Source: Oehlia diaphana
Lineage: Eukaryota; Glomeromycota; Glomeromycetes; Glomerales; Glomeraceae
Reading direction: 5' to 3'
Assembly (NCBI GenBank): GCA_003833135.1
Contig: QZLH01000022.1
Location: 1-24,382, forward strand
Length of the DNA stretch: 24,382 nucleotides
This document shows positions 8,386-20,631 of this stretch, in pieces. A program made the position numbers and the translations under genes. Within the stretch, counting starts at the first letter, position 1, and each line of letters starts with the position of its first letter. Below the pieces are notes generated by a model, which saw nothing but the letters and a program-made list of their open reading frames with translations, was not told where the DNA came from and did not search any database.

Positions 8386-9080
8386 AATTTATCTGTTAAT
8401 ATTTAAATATTGTTTGTGATAATGATCATTAAATTTAAATTTGTCAACATTAAATGTTAAAACCAACTTGGGTCCAAAATCAAACCTGGAATATAGTCAA
8501 GTTCGGAACATTTTATGCCCATGTCCAAATTTATCTATGCTAATTTAGGACAATCAAGTTGGAGTACAACCAAATGTCCAAAACTCGGTCATATATAAAT
8601 TATCTTCAGTTGAATGTGTTCTATCTTGGAGTATGGTTAAATTTGGTCTATTTAAATATAATTACATAGATATTTACAAATATTATTTAGAATAGCAAAA
8701 TATCAAGTTTATTTTTAAAAATCATGCAATGTTTAAAAAAATATATTAAATAATTAAGATAATATAAAATTCAATATATCACATAAAATTTTTTAATTTA
8801 TACTTATCTCATTAATCTTTTATTGTACACTCTTATAAATTTTATCTTTAGTTATTTTAGCCTAAAAATTAATATAAAATTGCTAAAGCTCACTGACGGT
8901 GATGGTCACCGTACCAGCATTATGATATACTTTCGACCGGAATTAAAAATCTAATAAAATACTGGCCGGCATTACATCACAACCGGTGATGTTTGGTAAT
9001 ACCCTTTTAATATTACCAATCGTATATTGTTATATTGTCTATAAAAAACTTATCGCTATAGAGCAATAAAAATTTTCTAT
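8386..9080. other. Intergenic, with a hairpin and iterated CCAA/GTCC words
   Basis: No open frame is credible. 8460-8650 has scattered repeats of CAACTTGG, GTCCAAA and CAAGTT. A perfect hairpin ACGGTGA-TGG-TCACCGT lies at 8896-8912, followed by less AT-rich words (GGCCGGCATTAC, ACCGGTGATG) up to about 9000. These may be the remains of a small inverted-repeat element, but no clean termini are seen. Confidence 0.4.
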
Positions 9081-9152
9081 ATTTGAAAGACGTCAAAGTA
9101 TATTGTGAAAATGCAAATTTGAAAGACGTCAAAGTATATTGTGAAAATGCAA
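9081..9152. repeat. Perfect 36-bp tandem duplication
   Basis: 9081-9116 and 9117-9152 are identical and adjacent. The unit starts ATTTGAAAGACGTCAAAG and ends GAAAATGCAA, with an AAGACGTC core. The identity implies a recent event in otherwise decayed sequence. Confidence 0.92.
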
Positions 9153-10660
9153 AACAATCCTCAAATCGCTTCGCCACAAAGATTGAAATTTGCGTTCAAA
9201 GTTATGTTCTTGTTTTTTTATAGTTAAAATGTCGTATCATGATTGTCAAATATTTCGATAATTTTCAATTTATCTTTTAATATAAATAATAATTTTTTAT
9301 TTTTAAACAAAATAAAAAGAGAATATTTTTATTTAAATTTGTTCACTGATGATTTTTTCTTTTATGAGATATCTAATTTGGTTTGAATTTTTTCTCAAAA
9401 TTTTTTATACGCAATATACATGAAAATTTCTGATATATAAGATAAAATATAATTTTTATCTTCTTATATATTCTATATTATCTACATTATTACATCCTTC
9501 ATTAAGGAAATATTTGACATTACAATAATACCATTTTTTTATGTACCATATTCTTATCTTTCACATAATTAAGATTTGAAGATTATTTTCAAGGCGCTTT
9601 AAACTATTTACCTAAACTAAATGTGTGATGGTATTCAGTTTGTGTAACTGATAATCAGGTGATAATCTAAGATTCAAAAGATGGTAAAAGCCTTTGTTTT
9701 ACCTGTTACTTTGGTTTTGTTTACAGGACCCAGAAATATATATAAATGGGTCAGGTTTGAGTTTGCGTATTTTGAACTAAAAAAATCATGAAAATCTTTC
9801 CTTTTTTGGATAATTTGTGATAATTTCGGTCAGAATTTTATTTCCTATTGTAGTAACTGACTGACATTACCATAATTCCGGCCCTGAAAAAATGCGTATT
9901 GGTTTTTTTGAAAAAGTTTCTCGCATAAAGATAAAAAACCTTTAAAAATGTTGTTAAAGCTGAAATATGTAATATACCAGAAAATCAATAAATTATATTG
10001 CTACTACTTCGCTTAATAGTGATTGAGATTTTATATTAAATTTGTATATATTTCAATAAATGAGCTAACATTCATTATTCTTTATTTGTAAATAGTAGAA
10101 AGATGTTATCACTGAAGTGATCGAGTTTATTATTTATTAAGGTTTTGCTCTTATTATCAATACTAAATAAATTAGTTAACAACTCCATGTACTAATTTCG
10201 CTATAATTAGAAAGTAGATTTGTAAATATATTTTTAATTTAAGCGTGCTTATTTATAATTTATTATAGAATTTGTATTACAAAATATATTCATTTAGCTA
10301 ATACTGTAGTTGGGTTATACTAAATACTGGTTTAATAGTCAAAACCATTTACTTAGTTGACATTTTTTTTTTGTTCTTAATATGGAATTTTGATTTACTA
10401 AACTCTACGCTCTATTAGAAAAATTTGTCTAAACGTCATAGTAAGAGTTAGACGCGATCGTAGCGATAAATTTTACTTTTTAGTTATCTTTTTTATGAAA
10501 CATAATACTTTATTTAAATCCAAGAAAGTTTCGGTAAAACTATTTGTTGAAGTTTTATGAACATTTGCTTTAAAATTTACGTTATTGACATGTTTAATAG
10601 CTTACATAAAAAGTATAAAAGGTGATTATTAGAGCTTTTGTATTTTATGCATTCGCATAG
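9153..10660. other. AT-rich intergenic stretch, no gene seen
   Basis: Stops are dense in all frames I read. No tRNA-like or repeat structure was found. A TATATAAATGGGTC word near 9738 resembles a TATA box but no gene follows it. Confidence 0.4.
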
Positions 10661-10718
10661 CAGAACATGTAAATATTATATGATCGAAACAGAACATGTA
10701 GATATTATATGATCGAAA
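10661..10718. repeat. 29-bp tandem duplication
   Basis: 10661-10689 and 10690-10718 are adjacent copies starting CAGAACATGT and ending TATGATCGAAA. They differ at one base (AAATATT versus AGATATT). Confidence 0.9.
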
Positions 10719-11320
10719 AAAAGAACTCTTTCCGCCGATCATTATGTACACAAATTTTAGGACGGAACAAAAGGTGGAAAAGTTCACAAAGTCCTTAAGG
10801 AAAAGTTTTTTTCAACACCAGACATAAACCAACTTATTTTTCACTCCTTTATCTTCGGTTTGGGACACTTTTTCGTGGGTTGTTGATAAGAAGAAAAGTA
10901 TTTTAGACCTTTTGCAAGAGTTTTACTTACCTACGGCGGTCAAAACAGCGTTTTGAACCTATGAAAAGTTAAAGGTTTCGTTGAACCTCAAAGTACTGAC
11001 GGTGAACTAGAAGTTTTGAACGGGAACTGACAACTTTTTTTCTTTCAGCTATTTGCGGACTTGGACTTGGACCAACTTTGAGCTTCGAGTTTCTTTGGAA
11101 TTCCGGGAAATTTTTTTTTTTTTTTTAGTTCTGTGGCGCAGTACAAATTCAACACGTGCTTAGAACGAGTTATTGGATCGAAATTAGATTTATGGGAATT
11201 TTTTTCAGTTGGATCCAGCTCGCAATCTGGATTTGGAATCAGGACGGGGAGAGAAGGAACAGGTTACGAATCCTGAGCGATATGGGGGCGACACCAGGAA
11301 TACGTCCACTAGTTATAATT
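10719..11320. other. Less AT-rich island, probable retroelement or gene relic
   Basis: Base composition shifts here, with CCGCCGATC, GGCGGTC, GACGGGGAGAG and GGGGGCGACACC words. A plus-strand frame near 10880 reads VVDKKKSILDLLQEFYLPTA before a stop, and the next 200 bases carry further short protein-like pieces. A T-rich tract followed by TTTTTTCAG at about 11210 resembles a 3' splice site. The segment ending ACTAGTTATAATT near 11320 resembles the edge of an inserted element. I cannot name the family. Confidence 0.35.
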
Positions 11321-13164
11321 TAAAAAATAAGGATCTTTATTATTAAATAAATTTATTTTGTAAGAATGGTGAATGAGATTTTGTATGATTTAGTTCTAAT
11401 TTTTTAAAAAAGAATATTCAGCAATTAAAAAACATATTGATTATATTCTTTCAGCCACTAAAATAAGGCTTTTGCACTATAAATATTTTAGTGCTACATG
11501 TGGCTGTTCAATAATAATTTCACTATTATCCGTATAAACTTGTTCAATACTTGAAAAATAATAAATTAATTTTTCTTAATCAAAAAGATTTTATAAACAT
11601 TCTTACAAAAAGATCACCATAGGTATTTCCATTATTGATATTATTATTTATGTTTTTATTAATCTGCTTATCATGGTCTATTAATTCTTACACTTTTTGC
11701 CTTGTAACCTTGTAATGTCTGACGAGTAACAACTAAGACACTAATTAATTAGGAAAGGTTTTACAAGTAGCTTTACACATTCATTCAGTTTAGAATCTGT
11801 TTCAGCGCCAAAGTATGTTTAACACTTAAAAGAAAATTTGAGTAATAATCTCATAAATTGTTTAAATACCATAAATTGTTTAAATACTGTATCTGATGAT
11901 TAGCAAATTTTAATTTCTTTTTTCCTTTTTTTTTAAGAGATTATTATCTCTTAAATTTTCATATTAAAGAATCATGACCTGATGACAATTTTTTAATTGC
12001 AGTAAAACTAAATTAAAAAGAAATTCATTAGATTTCCTATGAGATTTTTATTGAAATAATGCATTCTAATTTTTGTTAATACATATTATTGTTAATAGTT
12101 CTGTATATATATTGGTTTTTTCCATCCTGCTTCATTTAAAAAATCTTTTTGATGTTTAATTAAAGTGAAAAGAATGTAGGATACAAAAACTCTGATATTT
12201 TATGATTTCATATTACAAACATTGTTACCACAAATTAAAGGTCTATTTAATAGAATGAATTTATATATAATTGAAAGTTATAACTATGATAATGTTGGCT
12301 AGTTATTCACTAACTTGATTATTATTGATTAAGTTTTGGATAAAGCTTAGACTGCACCACAGGCTTATTGTTTATTTTTTCTTTTACACAGAATAATAAG
12401 CCACTTCAAAAAGAATATTATGATGATCATATTATCAATACCCATGAATGATATAAAATGCAATAGAATTATAGTCTATAATATAAAGAAATGTCTATTA
12501 TACTTTTAATATAGGAAGAAGATTCATTTCAGAGTGAGATTATTTTTAAATTATTATTAAAAATTAATTACAATATAGAATTGAGTATATAAATTATTAC
12601 AGTTAGCACAGTACATGTGGCTTTATGTGAGTACAATTAAACAAATCTAAGCCTGGAATTTTCTTTTTAATAGAGAATTTACACAGCCATTATTATTTTT
12701 TTTTTATTTAAATACATTCATCAGAAGTTTCCCCTCATTAAATAGGATTTATGGATCATTTTTTGTATCCATCTTGATCAAATGACAAAACTGACTATAA
12801 CCAGAAAATAAGTATTTATTTACAATGCAAACAGGCCTATATGAGTCCAATATATTGACAAGTCATGTACTCTTTACAGTAAATATAGAGATATACCAGA
12901 ATATTTGAATAGAATTTTTACAAAATACAATAAATTCAATAATTTAGGTTATAAAATTTGTAAATATTACTTTTACCAAAATAATTGAATTGTATCAGAG
13001 AATATACATTATTTGCTAGTTTACTGAAAATCTTATTTATCTCACACCATCAAAAATGCAAGAAGCATAAATGCAAGAAGCATAAAACTTTAAAGAAAAG
13101 AGCTGCCTTTGACTCAACTCATATTGCTTATACATGATATGATTTCAACCCATAGAACTACTGG
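11321..13164. other. AT-rich stretch, no gene; two small tandem duplications
   Basis: No credible frame. An 18-bp tandem repeat (CATAAATTGTTTAAATAC) occupies 11852-11887. A 15-bp one (AAATGCAAGAAGCAT) occupies 13054-13083. Confidence 0.5.
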
Positions 13165-13674
13165 ATGATGGAACTATTAAAAGAATTATCATTAAAATAT
13201 TTAACTATAAATTACATAGTAATTAAGCTCATCTACTCCTACACGACCTACATCTGCAACAATTGCTGGTCGTTTTCAGATTTCTTATCAGAATTCCTTT
13301 CAACTTTTTATGAGAATGCTAAAAGAAATGATTTTAAAAATATATTAGCATCAATTTTCAAAAAAACAAAATCGATTTCATAATTTTACACAGAATTGAT
13401 AGTATTATTCTGAGAAGCTTACAGAAGCCAAAAACAAACTGTGACTGGAAGTTTAAAACATGTTAATAATTTAAAGAATAATTCATACTTATTTGTTGAC
13501 AAAGATAATAAAAAATTTGTCTTTAATAACAATGTATTTGAATTTGATGAAAATCTTGATTTTAAAAAATGGAGCGATTTAACTGAAATGAATGTGTTCA
13601 AAATGTTAACTTTTAAATTTGCATTGGTTGATATTTTAGAATTAATAGTATTTTATTATTCTTCTATTATATAA
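13165..13674 (+). pseudogene. Decayed open frame with two internal stops, unrecognised
   Basis: One frame runs for about 170 codons from 13165 to 13674, interrupted only by TAA at 13381 and TGA at 13411. The readable parts are protein-like: SDFLSEFLSTFYENAKRNDF, then SQKQTVTGSLKHVNNLKNN, then NVFEFDENLDFKKWSDLTE. Two stops in 170 AT-rich codons is far fewer than chance would give, so this was probably coding. The first about 30 codons look less protein-like. No motif identifies it. Confidence 0.5.
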
Positions 13675-15828
13675 TTATATACTAAATTAATGAAGTGCAT
13701 CTCTTTCTAGTATAAATTATTAATGATAATTTTGCAATAATGATAAAATATTTTAAATATACTGCAACAATTCTCATATCATGACTGCTTTTTAAAAAAT
13801 GAATTAGTTACTAATAACTTAAGGATTGATAGTAATGTGACAGTAGTACACATATACATGGCATATAGATCTTTATTTAACAGAATGCTCTAAATACAGA
13901 AATGCAAAAAAGTAATTAAATTGCTGCTATGACTACTATTTTTATATAAAACTAAATTAGCAATTGTTTGTAATTTTATATTGTTTTATCATAGAATCAG
14001 AACATTCTATGAATCCAGACATGAAGAAGAAAATATAGATAGACTTAATAAATATAGGAGGTCTATTACAGTCTTAATATATTAAAGATTGAGTGGCTGG
14101 AGTTAATACTATAATTATTTGCAAATACAACTTCACTATAGATTGAATATCAAAATATTTAACATTTACATATACAATAAAAATAAAATGTGAAAAACAA
14201 ATAAAATTAAATTAGTCTAAAAACTATTTTAAATAGATATCTGTAGAGACAGTATAACAATTAATCGACATGTAGAGCCTTTGCACCTGATTAAAGTTGA
14301 CAACCCATTGATAGGATAGGTATGGATATCACATATAACAAAGAACAGCAATAGACATATAGTAGTTGCTACCAAAAGTATAGATCATCCATAAGAACAA
14401 AGTTAATATAAATTTATATAGAATAAGCTGTTAAAGAAGAAAAAGAAAAATAATAATTTGTAGATTATTTACTGCTAATTTTTAGTTTTACTTTAAATAT
14501 TAATTAATCATAAAAGTACATTAATTAGGCTTTTGGTTAGTATAGAATAAGTTTAATCTAAAACTTACAAATATTATTCATACCAATAGATTACAAAATT
14601 ATGTAAAGGAAGAGGTTAAAGGAAATAGGAAGTCAATTTACTAAACTGTTGCATACTGGATTTATAAAAATCAGGAGCTGACTACTGACTATGTAAAATT
14701 ATCAGATAAATACCATCAAAGGCAAAAATGACACTGGAAAGCCATAAATTAAAGGAAGAGTATAAAAAGCTCAAATCCATTTTTCATTCAAAACCATGTT
14801 ATTTACCATGGCTTTTTTAAGGCTAAAATAGGAAGAAGCTATGATAAAGATAGAATAAAGCTTTTGTCACATATGTTTTATTAATTAATAGTTTTAATGT
14901 TTCATGAGAATGCTTTTTTTTTTACCCTTTTAAGTTCAAAACACTGATTATTTCAACAGCCTAGATTCAGACAATGCAAATTGTCATACTATCAAATACA
15001 TCAGTACCTTTGAAAAAATCCACATTTAATTGAGTGAAAGATTGATTACATCATTTTGAGTATGATAAATTTCAAATCATGGAGCAATTCATACACATGG
15101 TATTGCTTATTTATCCAAGTCCATTCCAGAATTAATTAAATCCAATGTTATTGGAGCAGATAGATTGTAGACTTTTTATTACCTGGGTGAAGTTTTAATC
15201 TTAAAGAGATGGTTAAAGGCTAATATTTAAAGGATTGGAAAGGTATAAGTGGAGATAATATAAATCAATATACAGCCTTTAAATCTATAAGAAAAATATC
15301 ACATGAAAATCTATTACTATTAACATTGCACAAAGTACAATATTAAGGATACCCTTTATACTCTTACAGGATAGGCCTGCAAAAATTGAATTCTAATTAA
15401 ATAATAAAAATTTGGAATAAGAAAATTTTAAAAGATATTGAAAAAATATATATATTTAAAAATAATCAAAAAAAATAAAAATCCTCATCAAAGAAAATAT
15501 CCTCATTGGCAGCTCAATTGGTCAGACCTTAATTCATATTTATAATATGTAACCTCTATATTGAATTAAAATATAAAAAATAAGAAATTAGCTGAAAGAA
15601 GAATAAGAGAAATGAATTACTACTTGCACCATTAAAAAACAGAGTAATGAATGAAGTAAAATAAATGGAAAATATTTCTATATATAAACATTTGGCTTAT
15701 CTTTACTAGTAATAAAATTCCAGAATTTTAAGTTAATACCTGTTTAATTATGATGTTTCAAAGTGGAAAAGAAATACCTGGATTATTCTATTAATAGAAC
15801 TATTCAGATGACTTCCACATTAATTTAA
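13675..15828. other. AT-rich decayed sequence, no gene seen
   Basis: All six frames are broken by frequent stops. No repeats beyond short A/T runs were found. It resembles the old repeat or relic sequence on either side. Confidence 0.4.
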
Positions 15829-16100
15829 CAATTGAGTCAAACTGAATTCCAGGATTTGGATAACAGTGTTGAAATTGGAAGAAATAATATAACTAGTATT
15901 TTGACAACTGATGATAAATTATTGTTAGGAAATAATAGCATATATATTAGTAAAATCTTCCTATAGTTGTAATAGTGATTATTATTTAAATAAAAAGGGT
16001 CTGTTTTCAGTATTTTAGAAATAATGCCAAAAAAGTAAAAGCCAATTATGCTTGGAAAGAAGTAATTATTATTGAAAGAATAAATGCAAGAAGAAATTGA
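15829..16100 (+). pseudogene. Two short coding relics in different frames
   Basis: 15829-15963 is open for 45 codons (EFQDLDNSVEIGRNNITSIL, then TTDDKLLLGNNSIYISK) to a TAG at 15964. 16011-16100, in another frame and just after TGTTTTCAG, reads YFRNNAKKVKANYAWKEVII. The second piece could be a relic exon, or the two may be separated by a frameshift. The minus-strand open frame over the same bases (15837-16115) is I/Y/F/L-rich and less credible. Confidence 0.35.
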
Positions 16101-17459
16101 AAATGATAAGTACAAAGACCTTTGAAGAACTAAGTAAAGTGAAAGAATGGAATAATTTTCTTCTAAAAAAAAATCTTTGATATTTAAATGCTTATTGAAA
16201 ATTAGAGGATCAAATCTGTTATATATATATTCTTAAAACTTGATATTTCAAGTCAGGCATAATTAAGAGTAAAAAATGTTTTTCCTAAATGAAAAAGTAA
16301 ATTTAGTAACTAATATATTATCCTAATTTTATATCCATACCTTAACTATGGTATTATATTAGTTTAGTTAATCAATAAATTCTTCAATGGCTATTCCTTC
16401 ATTTAATAAAATATAGTAAAACCAAATAACTGAAGGAAAAATTACTAATATATTTATTTTTTAATAAATAATATAATATATAAAATATATACAATTACAA
16501 ACCTCAGTAAAGGAAAGAGGTTAAAAACAAAGAAATAACCTAATATTATAGTTCTAGAAGAATTGGTTATGATAGATATTCTTATATTTTTGACTATAAA
16601 CTTAATAATAAAGAAATATATATACAGTATGATTAAACATATAATATTTATAATTGTATATTATTTAAGATTTCTTATAACAATATTTTGAGAAGTTTCA
16701 ATCATTATAGTAATAATAGTAAATATACTCAATATATATAGGTTATATTACATTTTAATACATTTATTAATAATAGTACAACCTTTTTATAAGTAATAGA
16801 AAATCAACAAAATTAAAGTTATATTGAATGAATAAACTAGAAATATATTAATATTTCCCATGTCTCATAAATATTTGGTGGTATTAAAGAATATTTCTCC
16901 ATTCATGCAGAATATTTCATCAAAAGTATTGAAAGAAACAGCTGTCTGGTTTCTATAAGAATTATAATTACCTGATAAAAAAAAGAATCTTTAATCATAT
17001 ATGGATTTGCAAGAATTATTTTTCTCTAAGATAAAATAAGAAAATAATAAGAATTGATGGATAAGATTACTTGAAAAAAAATATGACTGGTAAACTGGAA
17101 AAAAGGCAATATGCACCAGAATCTTTACTTATATCTTCTTATATACACGAGACATTTTATTTACACATGACTCAAAAATATCATTTCAGAATTTATAATG
17201 GCTTCTTTTCTAATAGAACCTGATTGTCAGACTTCCATTTCATAATGGAATGATTTTGAATACCACTAAATACCACTATTTATCTTTTTCAATAATAATT
17301 ATTAATACTAGACAATGTATTTAGTAACTTTGTAGTAACCAGTTAATGATAAATAAGTATCATACATGTATGTTAAAACTTATTAAGTATGTAGATTTAG
17401 GTTAAATTGGTTATGGAATTATAATATTTCTCTTCTAATATCTTTAATATTTATTGATA
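16101..17459. other. AT-rich decayed sequence containing copy 1 of a dispersed repeat
   Basis: No credible frame. It includes 16761-16818, which recurs at 18129-18187, and further loosely similar words near 16990-17070 and 18330-18390 (ATGGATAAGATTACTT versus ATGAATAAGATTATTT). Confidence 0.4.
16761..16818. repeat. Dispersed direct repeat, copy 1
   Basis: Shares CATTTATTAATAATAGT and TTTTTATAAGTAATAGAAAA with 18129-18187, with a few substitutions and indels. This suggests an old segmental duplication about 1.37 kb apart. Confidence 0.65.
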
Positions 17460-17615
17460 GGAAAACCATATCCAAATCCTAACTCTAATCCTAGTCCTAA
17501 ATATGATACTATAGTGTTTAGAAAATCAATCAACAATAAAGAGAGCAAATCATCCTTTTATATAAGTTCTTCAACAGCTTTTCCAAAAAGTTATAATAGT
17601 AGAAAGAAATTATGA
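17460..17615 (+). pseudogene. Possible orphan exon, Pro/Asn/Ser-rich
   Basis: An open frame of 51 codons without an ATG ends at TGA 17613-17615. It starts right after TTATTGATAG, an acceptor-like word. It reads KPYPNPNSNPSPKYDTIVFR, then KSSFYISSSTAFPKSYN. Its composition is unlike a random AT-rich translation. It could be the last exon of a lost gene; no upstream exon was found. Confidence 0.3.
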
Positions 17616-18864
17616 TATCTAATTTAATAATAAAATATTAGAATTTATACTTAAATTACTTATCTAGATCATTTAGATCACATATTCTTTATATTATTGC
17701 TAAATTATTATAAATTTAACTTATTCAAATTGAAATATGTGGACTTTTATTAAAAAGCATTTAATAAGAATTGCATTATAATTAAAGCTTTTACATCTGA
17801 AGTTCAGGTAATAATGGGATAATGCAAAACAAATATTTTTTAGTAAAATATGTTAGTTTAATATAAAGAAACAACTTTTTATGATTTATTAAATCTAGAT
17901 AATGATTTAAAATATAAGTCAGATTTATTTAAATAAAATTGCAACTAATAAGAAAAGGTTTTTATCAGTTACATGATTATAGTTGCAGTATTTGTAATGT
18001 ACAGTTATGTATTGATAATACAAAAAAACTATTTTTATTATTTTATACATTCGAAAATATAGAATTGAAAATTTAATAGAAGCAGTTTAAATGAGATATA
18101 TATAGATTATATTTTACTACTTTTTTACCATTTATTAATAATAGTTACAAACTTTTTTATAAGTAATAGAAAACTGACAAAATTAAATTAAAACAAAAAG
18201 TAACAATAATAGTAAAATATTTAAAGAAATATAAATTTAAAAAACTATATAATTTAGAAAAAAGATTATTAAAAGTTATATTGGGTAAATAAACTATTGT
18301 GATTATATTATTTGACTATAAGGATTTGATAAGAATCTTTGGATTTAGGGCAAATAAGAAAACAAAAAGAACTGATGAATAAGATTATTTAATCCGTAAG
18401 GAACAACTGTTTATCAAATGTATATTTGCATATTAAAGAAAACATATGTCTAATTAATAGTACAAAAAATAGATTAAATAATATTCTAATTCTTATATTA
18501 ACTAATTCTTATATTAAAAAATAAATGTATAATTGAATATTTATCCACACCTCAAATACCATCCATATGGAACAAGAAACATATATCCATACTAAAACTG
18601 ATCAACCTTGATTACAGTAATAATTAACATTTAAAAGTTTGGCAGATTATTTCAAAATAAGTAGTAATTATGTTAGAAGTTGGAATAGAAGTTAATCAAA
18701 TTCCAAAAATGTACTTCTTAATATACATTTGATGGATTTGTACAATTATTTTCAGAATTATGAAAGATACAAAATTTACCAAAAGCAAAAAGAAAAAAAA
18801 TGATTCAGAAAAGTCTATAGGTTTTATATTTTAATGAATAAGAATTTACACATGATTCATTGTC
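17616..18864. other. AT-rich decayed sequence containing copy 2 of the dispersed repeat
   Basis: No credible frame. Holds 18129-18187 (copy 2) and AT-rich words also seen in the 16.2-17.3 kb stretch. Confidence 0.4.
18129..18187. repeat. Dispersed direct repeat, copy 2
   Basis: Counterpart of 16761-16818, in the same orientation. Confidence 0.65.
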
Positions 18865-19083
18865 ATGGGAAATACAAATTCCCAAACATTGATTATTAGA
18901 CAAAATGAAAAGATTGTTGGACTTGGGAAAGGAGTGTGCAGCATTCTGGAACATAATATGGGTTTAAAGAGAAATAAAGATTGTGCTGTAGAGTTTTACA
19001 CAGAAGTAAAAAAAGTTTTTTTCAAGAAATGTAACATTATTTTAAATGATGTGAACATTACTGATTCTTCCTTTGTTCTTTAG
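18865..19083 (+). CDS. Small open reading frame of 72 codons, unrecognised, possibly a relic
   Basis: ATG at 18865, stop TAG at 19081. The translation has balanced, protein-like composition: MGNTNSQTLIIRQNEKIVGL, then GKGVCSILEHNMGLKRNKDC, then VEFYTEVKKVFFKKCN. It has no signal peptide, membrane segment or motif I can name. The surroundings are decayed, so it may be the surviving part of a longer gene rather than an independent 72-aa protein. Confidence 0.4.
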   Translation: MGNTNSQTLIIRQNEKIVGLGKGVCSILEHNMGLKRNKDCAVEFYTEVKKVFFKKCNIILNDVNITDSSFVL

Positions 19084-19801
19084 AAATTTAATTCGCTTCA
19101 TGTTTCATTGCATTAAAAATTATCATGATGATGCAGAACAATTACAAATGAAATGATTACTTGGTTATGTCTGCTGAAAACTAATACAAGAATGATCAAT
19201 TCAGCTTCAATTAATCCTAATCAAGCAAATCATATTGTTTCATTTTTTACTAAAAATGAAATGTGGTAATGCGAATAACTGAATTGTAAGAAAATCCTGG
19301 TATGAAATTTTTTAAGAAATAATCCTTAGTTTAAGATTCATTTATATTACTTGTTATCTACTTTAAAAAGAATACATGAAAAATGACAAAAAAAGGTCTT
19401 TAAATGCTTGAAAAGATTTAATAGATTCTAATACAATTTTAGATAGAGAATATTAAAAATTATCTCATTTAATTAAATAATTTTAAAACAAATTATCAAT
19501 TGTTAATTATATGGTTACTACTCCAAACTATTTTTTGTAAAGCTACTTAAGAAAGGCATACATAGCAAATAGTATTGATTTATCAGCACTCAGCAGTTAT
19601 AATAGATAATGCATCAAATATAAAAATTGCATGGAAAGTTCTTTAAAGAAAATATCCACATAAAACATTTCTAGGTATTGAACTCATACAATTATTATGG
19701 ATTAAAGTAAGGTTATACTTAAAAAAAATAAACGTATTTCTTTAGGGAAGTACATTTTTATTTTTTTTATTATTCTATTATTAACAAAATCTGTTATTTA
19801 A
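19084..19801. other. AT-rich decayed sequence, no gene seen
   Basis: Frequent stops in every frame read. It separates two coding relics on the same strand and may have belonged to the same ancestral element. Confidence 0.35.
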
Positions 19802-20631
19802 TCTGAAGATAATATTGGATTTATATCAAAAATTATTACTAGTGATTTTGAACCTTTCATCAACTTTTTACAACAGTTACAAAATGATACATCTGGTTTG
19901 CCAACAGTTTATTTAAATTAAAGAATCTTGAAGATTTTACTATAACAAATGATAATTTATTCAACAGTTAGATCTAAGTGGAAAAGATCATTGGTTTAGT
20001 TTTATATAACCCAGTTACTGTGTTAACTTACACATTAGATTCCCAGTATAGAGTAGAAATACAATGGGATTTAGTTATCAAAGATGAATTAATTCATTGT
20101 GCCTATTGAATCAAAGTAAAGTATTAGAAGGATATGTAAATTATTTACAAACACTTGGTCATTTTCTTATTTCATTTTTATGGGAATCAAATTTAGTAAA
20201 AAATGCAATTAATTTGTGATATCTTGTTAAAGGTTGTTGTTATCTTAGGTTTTACAAATTGAAGGAACGAAGAGCTGAAAGATGTTACAGTTAAACTATC
20301 CATTAGGAATAATAAACTAGTTAAGGAAAATCAGTTAGAAGAAAATGTTGATCTATTGGAAAAGGCTAAAAGCATGTGGTACTTAGTGAAGTTGCTTTAA
20401 AAATTCTATAAGAGAGCATTAACTCCTCCAGTTGCCATTCAGGTGGTTTTCTAACATTCAAATTATTATTAAAAGCAAAATTATCTTCCTAAAATTTCTG
20501 AAACTATATGAAATAAAGTTTGAGATTGATAAAGTGAAAAATAGCAAAGTGGTTTCTTTTTCTCTGAAGAGCTAAGATTTGCTATGAACAATGGCTATAC
20601 CCTACTCTCCATTAAACAAGTTTATCTATAA
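19802..20631 (+). pseudogene. Frame-broken coding relic; 3' end may be a B-family DNA polymerase fragment
   Basis: Four protein-like pieces follow one another in shifting plus frames: 19802-19918 (FISKIITSDFEPFINFLQQL), 19978-20106 (NPVTVLTYTLDSQYRVEIQW), 20103-20216 (SKVLEGYVNYLQTLGHFLIS) and 20266-20397 (NEELKDVTVKLSIRNNKLVK). A fifth at 20551-20628 reads FFFSEELRFAMNNGYTLLSI. From memory, a FSEEL.(F/Y)A..NGY pattern occurs in protein-primed B-family DNA polymerases of linear plasmids. I see no polymerase catalytic motif, so that assignment is weak. At least four frameshifts or stops make it non-functional. Confidence 0.45.

Noticed and set aside
15837..16115. Minus-strand open frame of 92 codons
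   Set aside because: Composition (I, Y, F, L, N) is typical of AT-rich noise, and the opposite strand carries more protein-like pieces.
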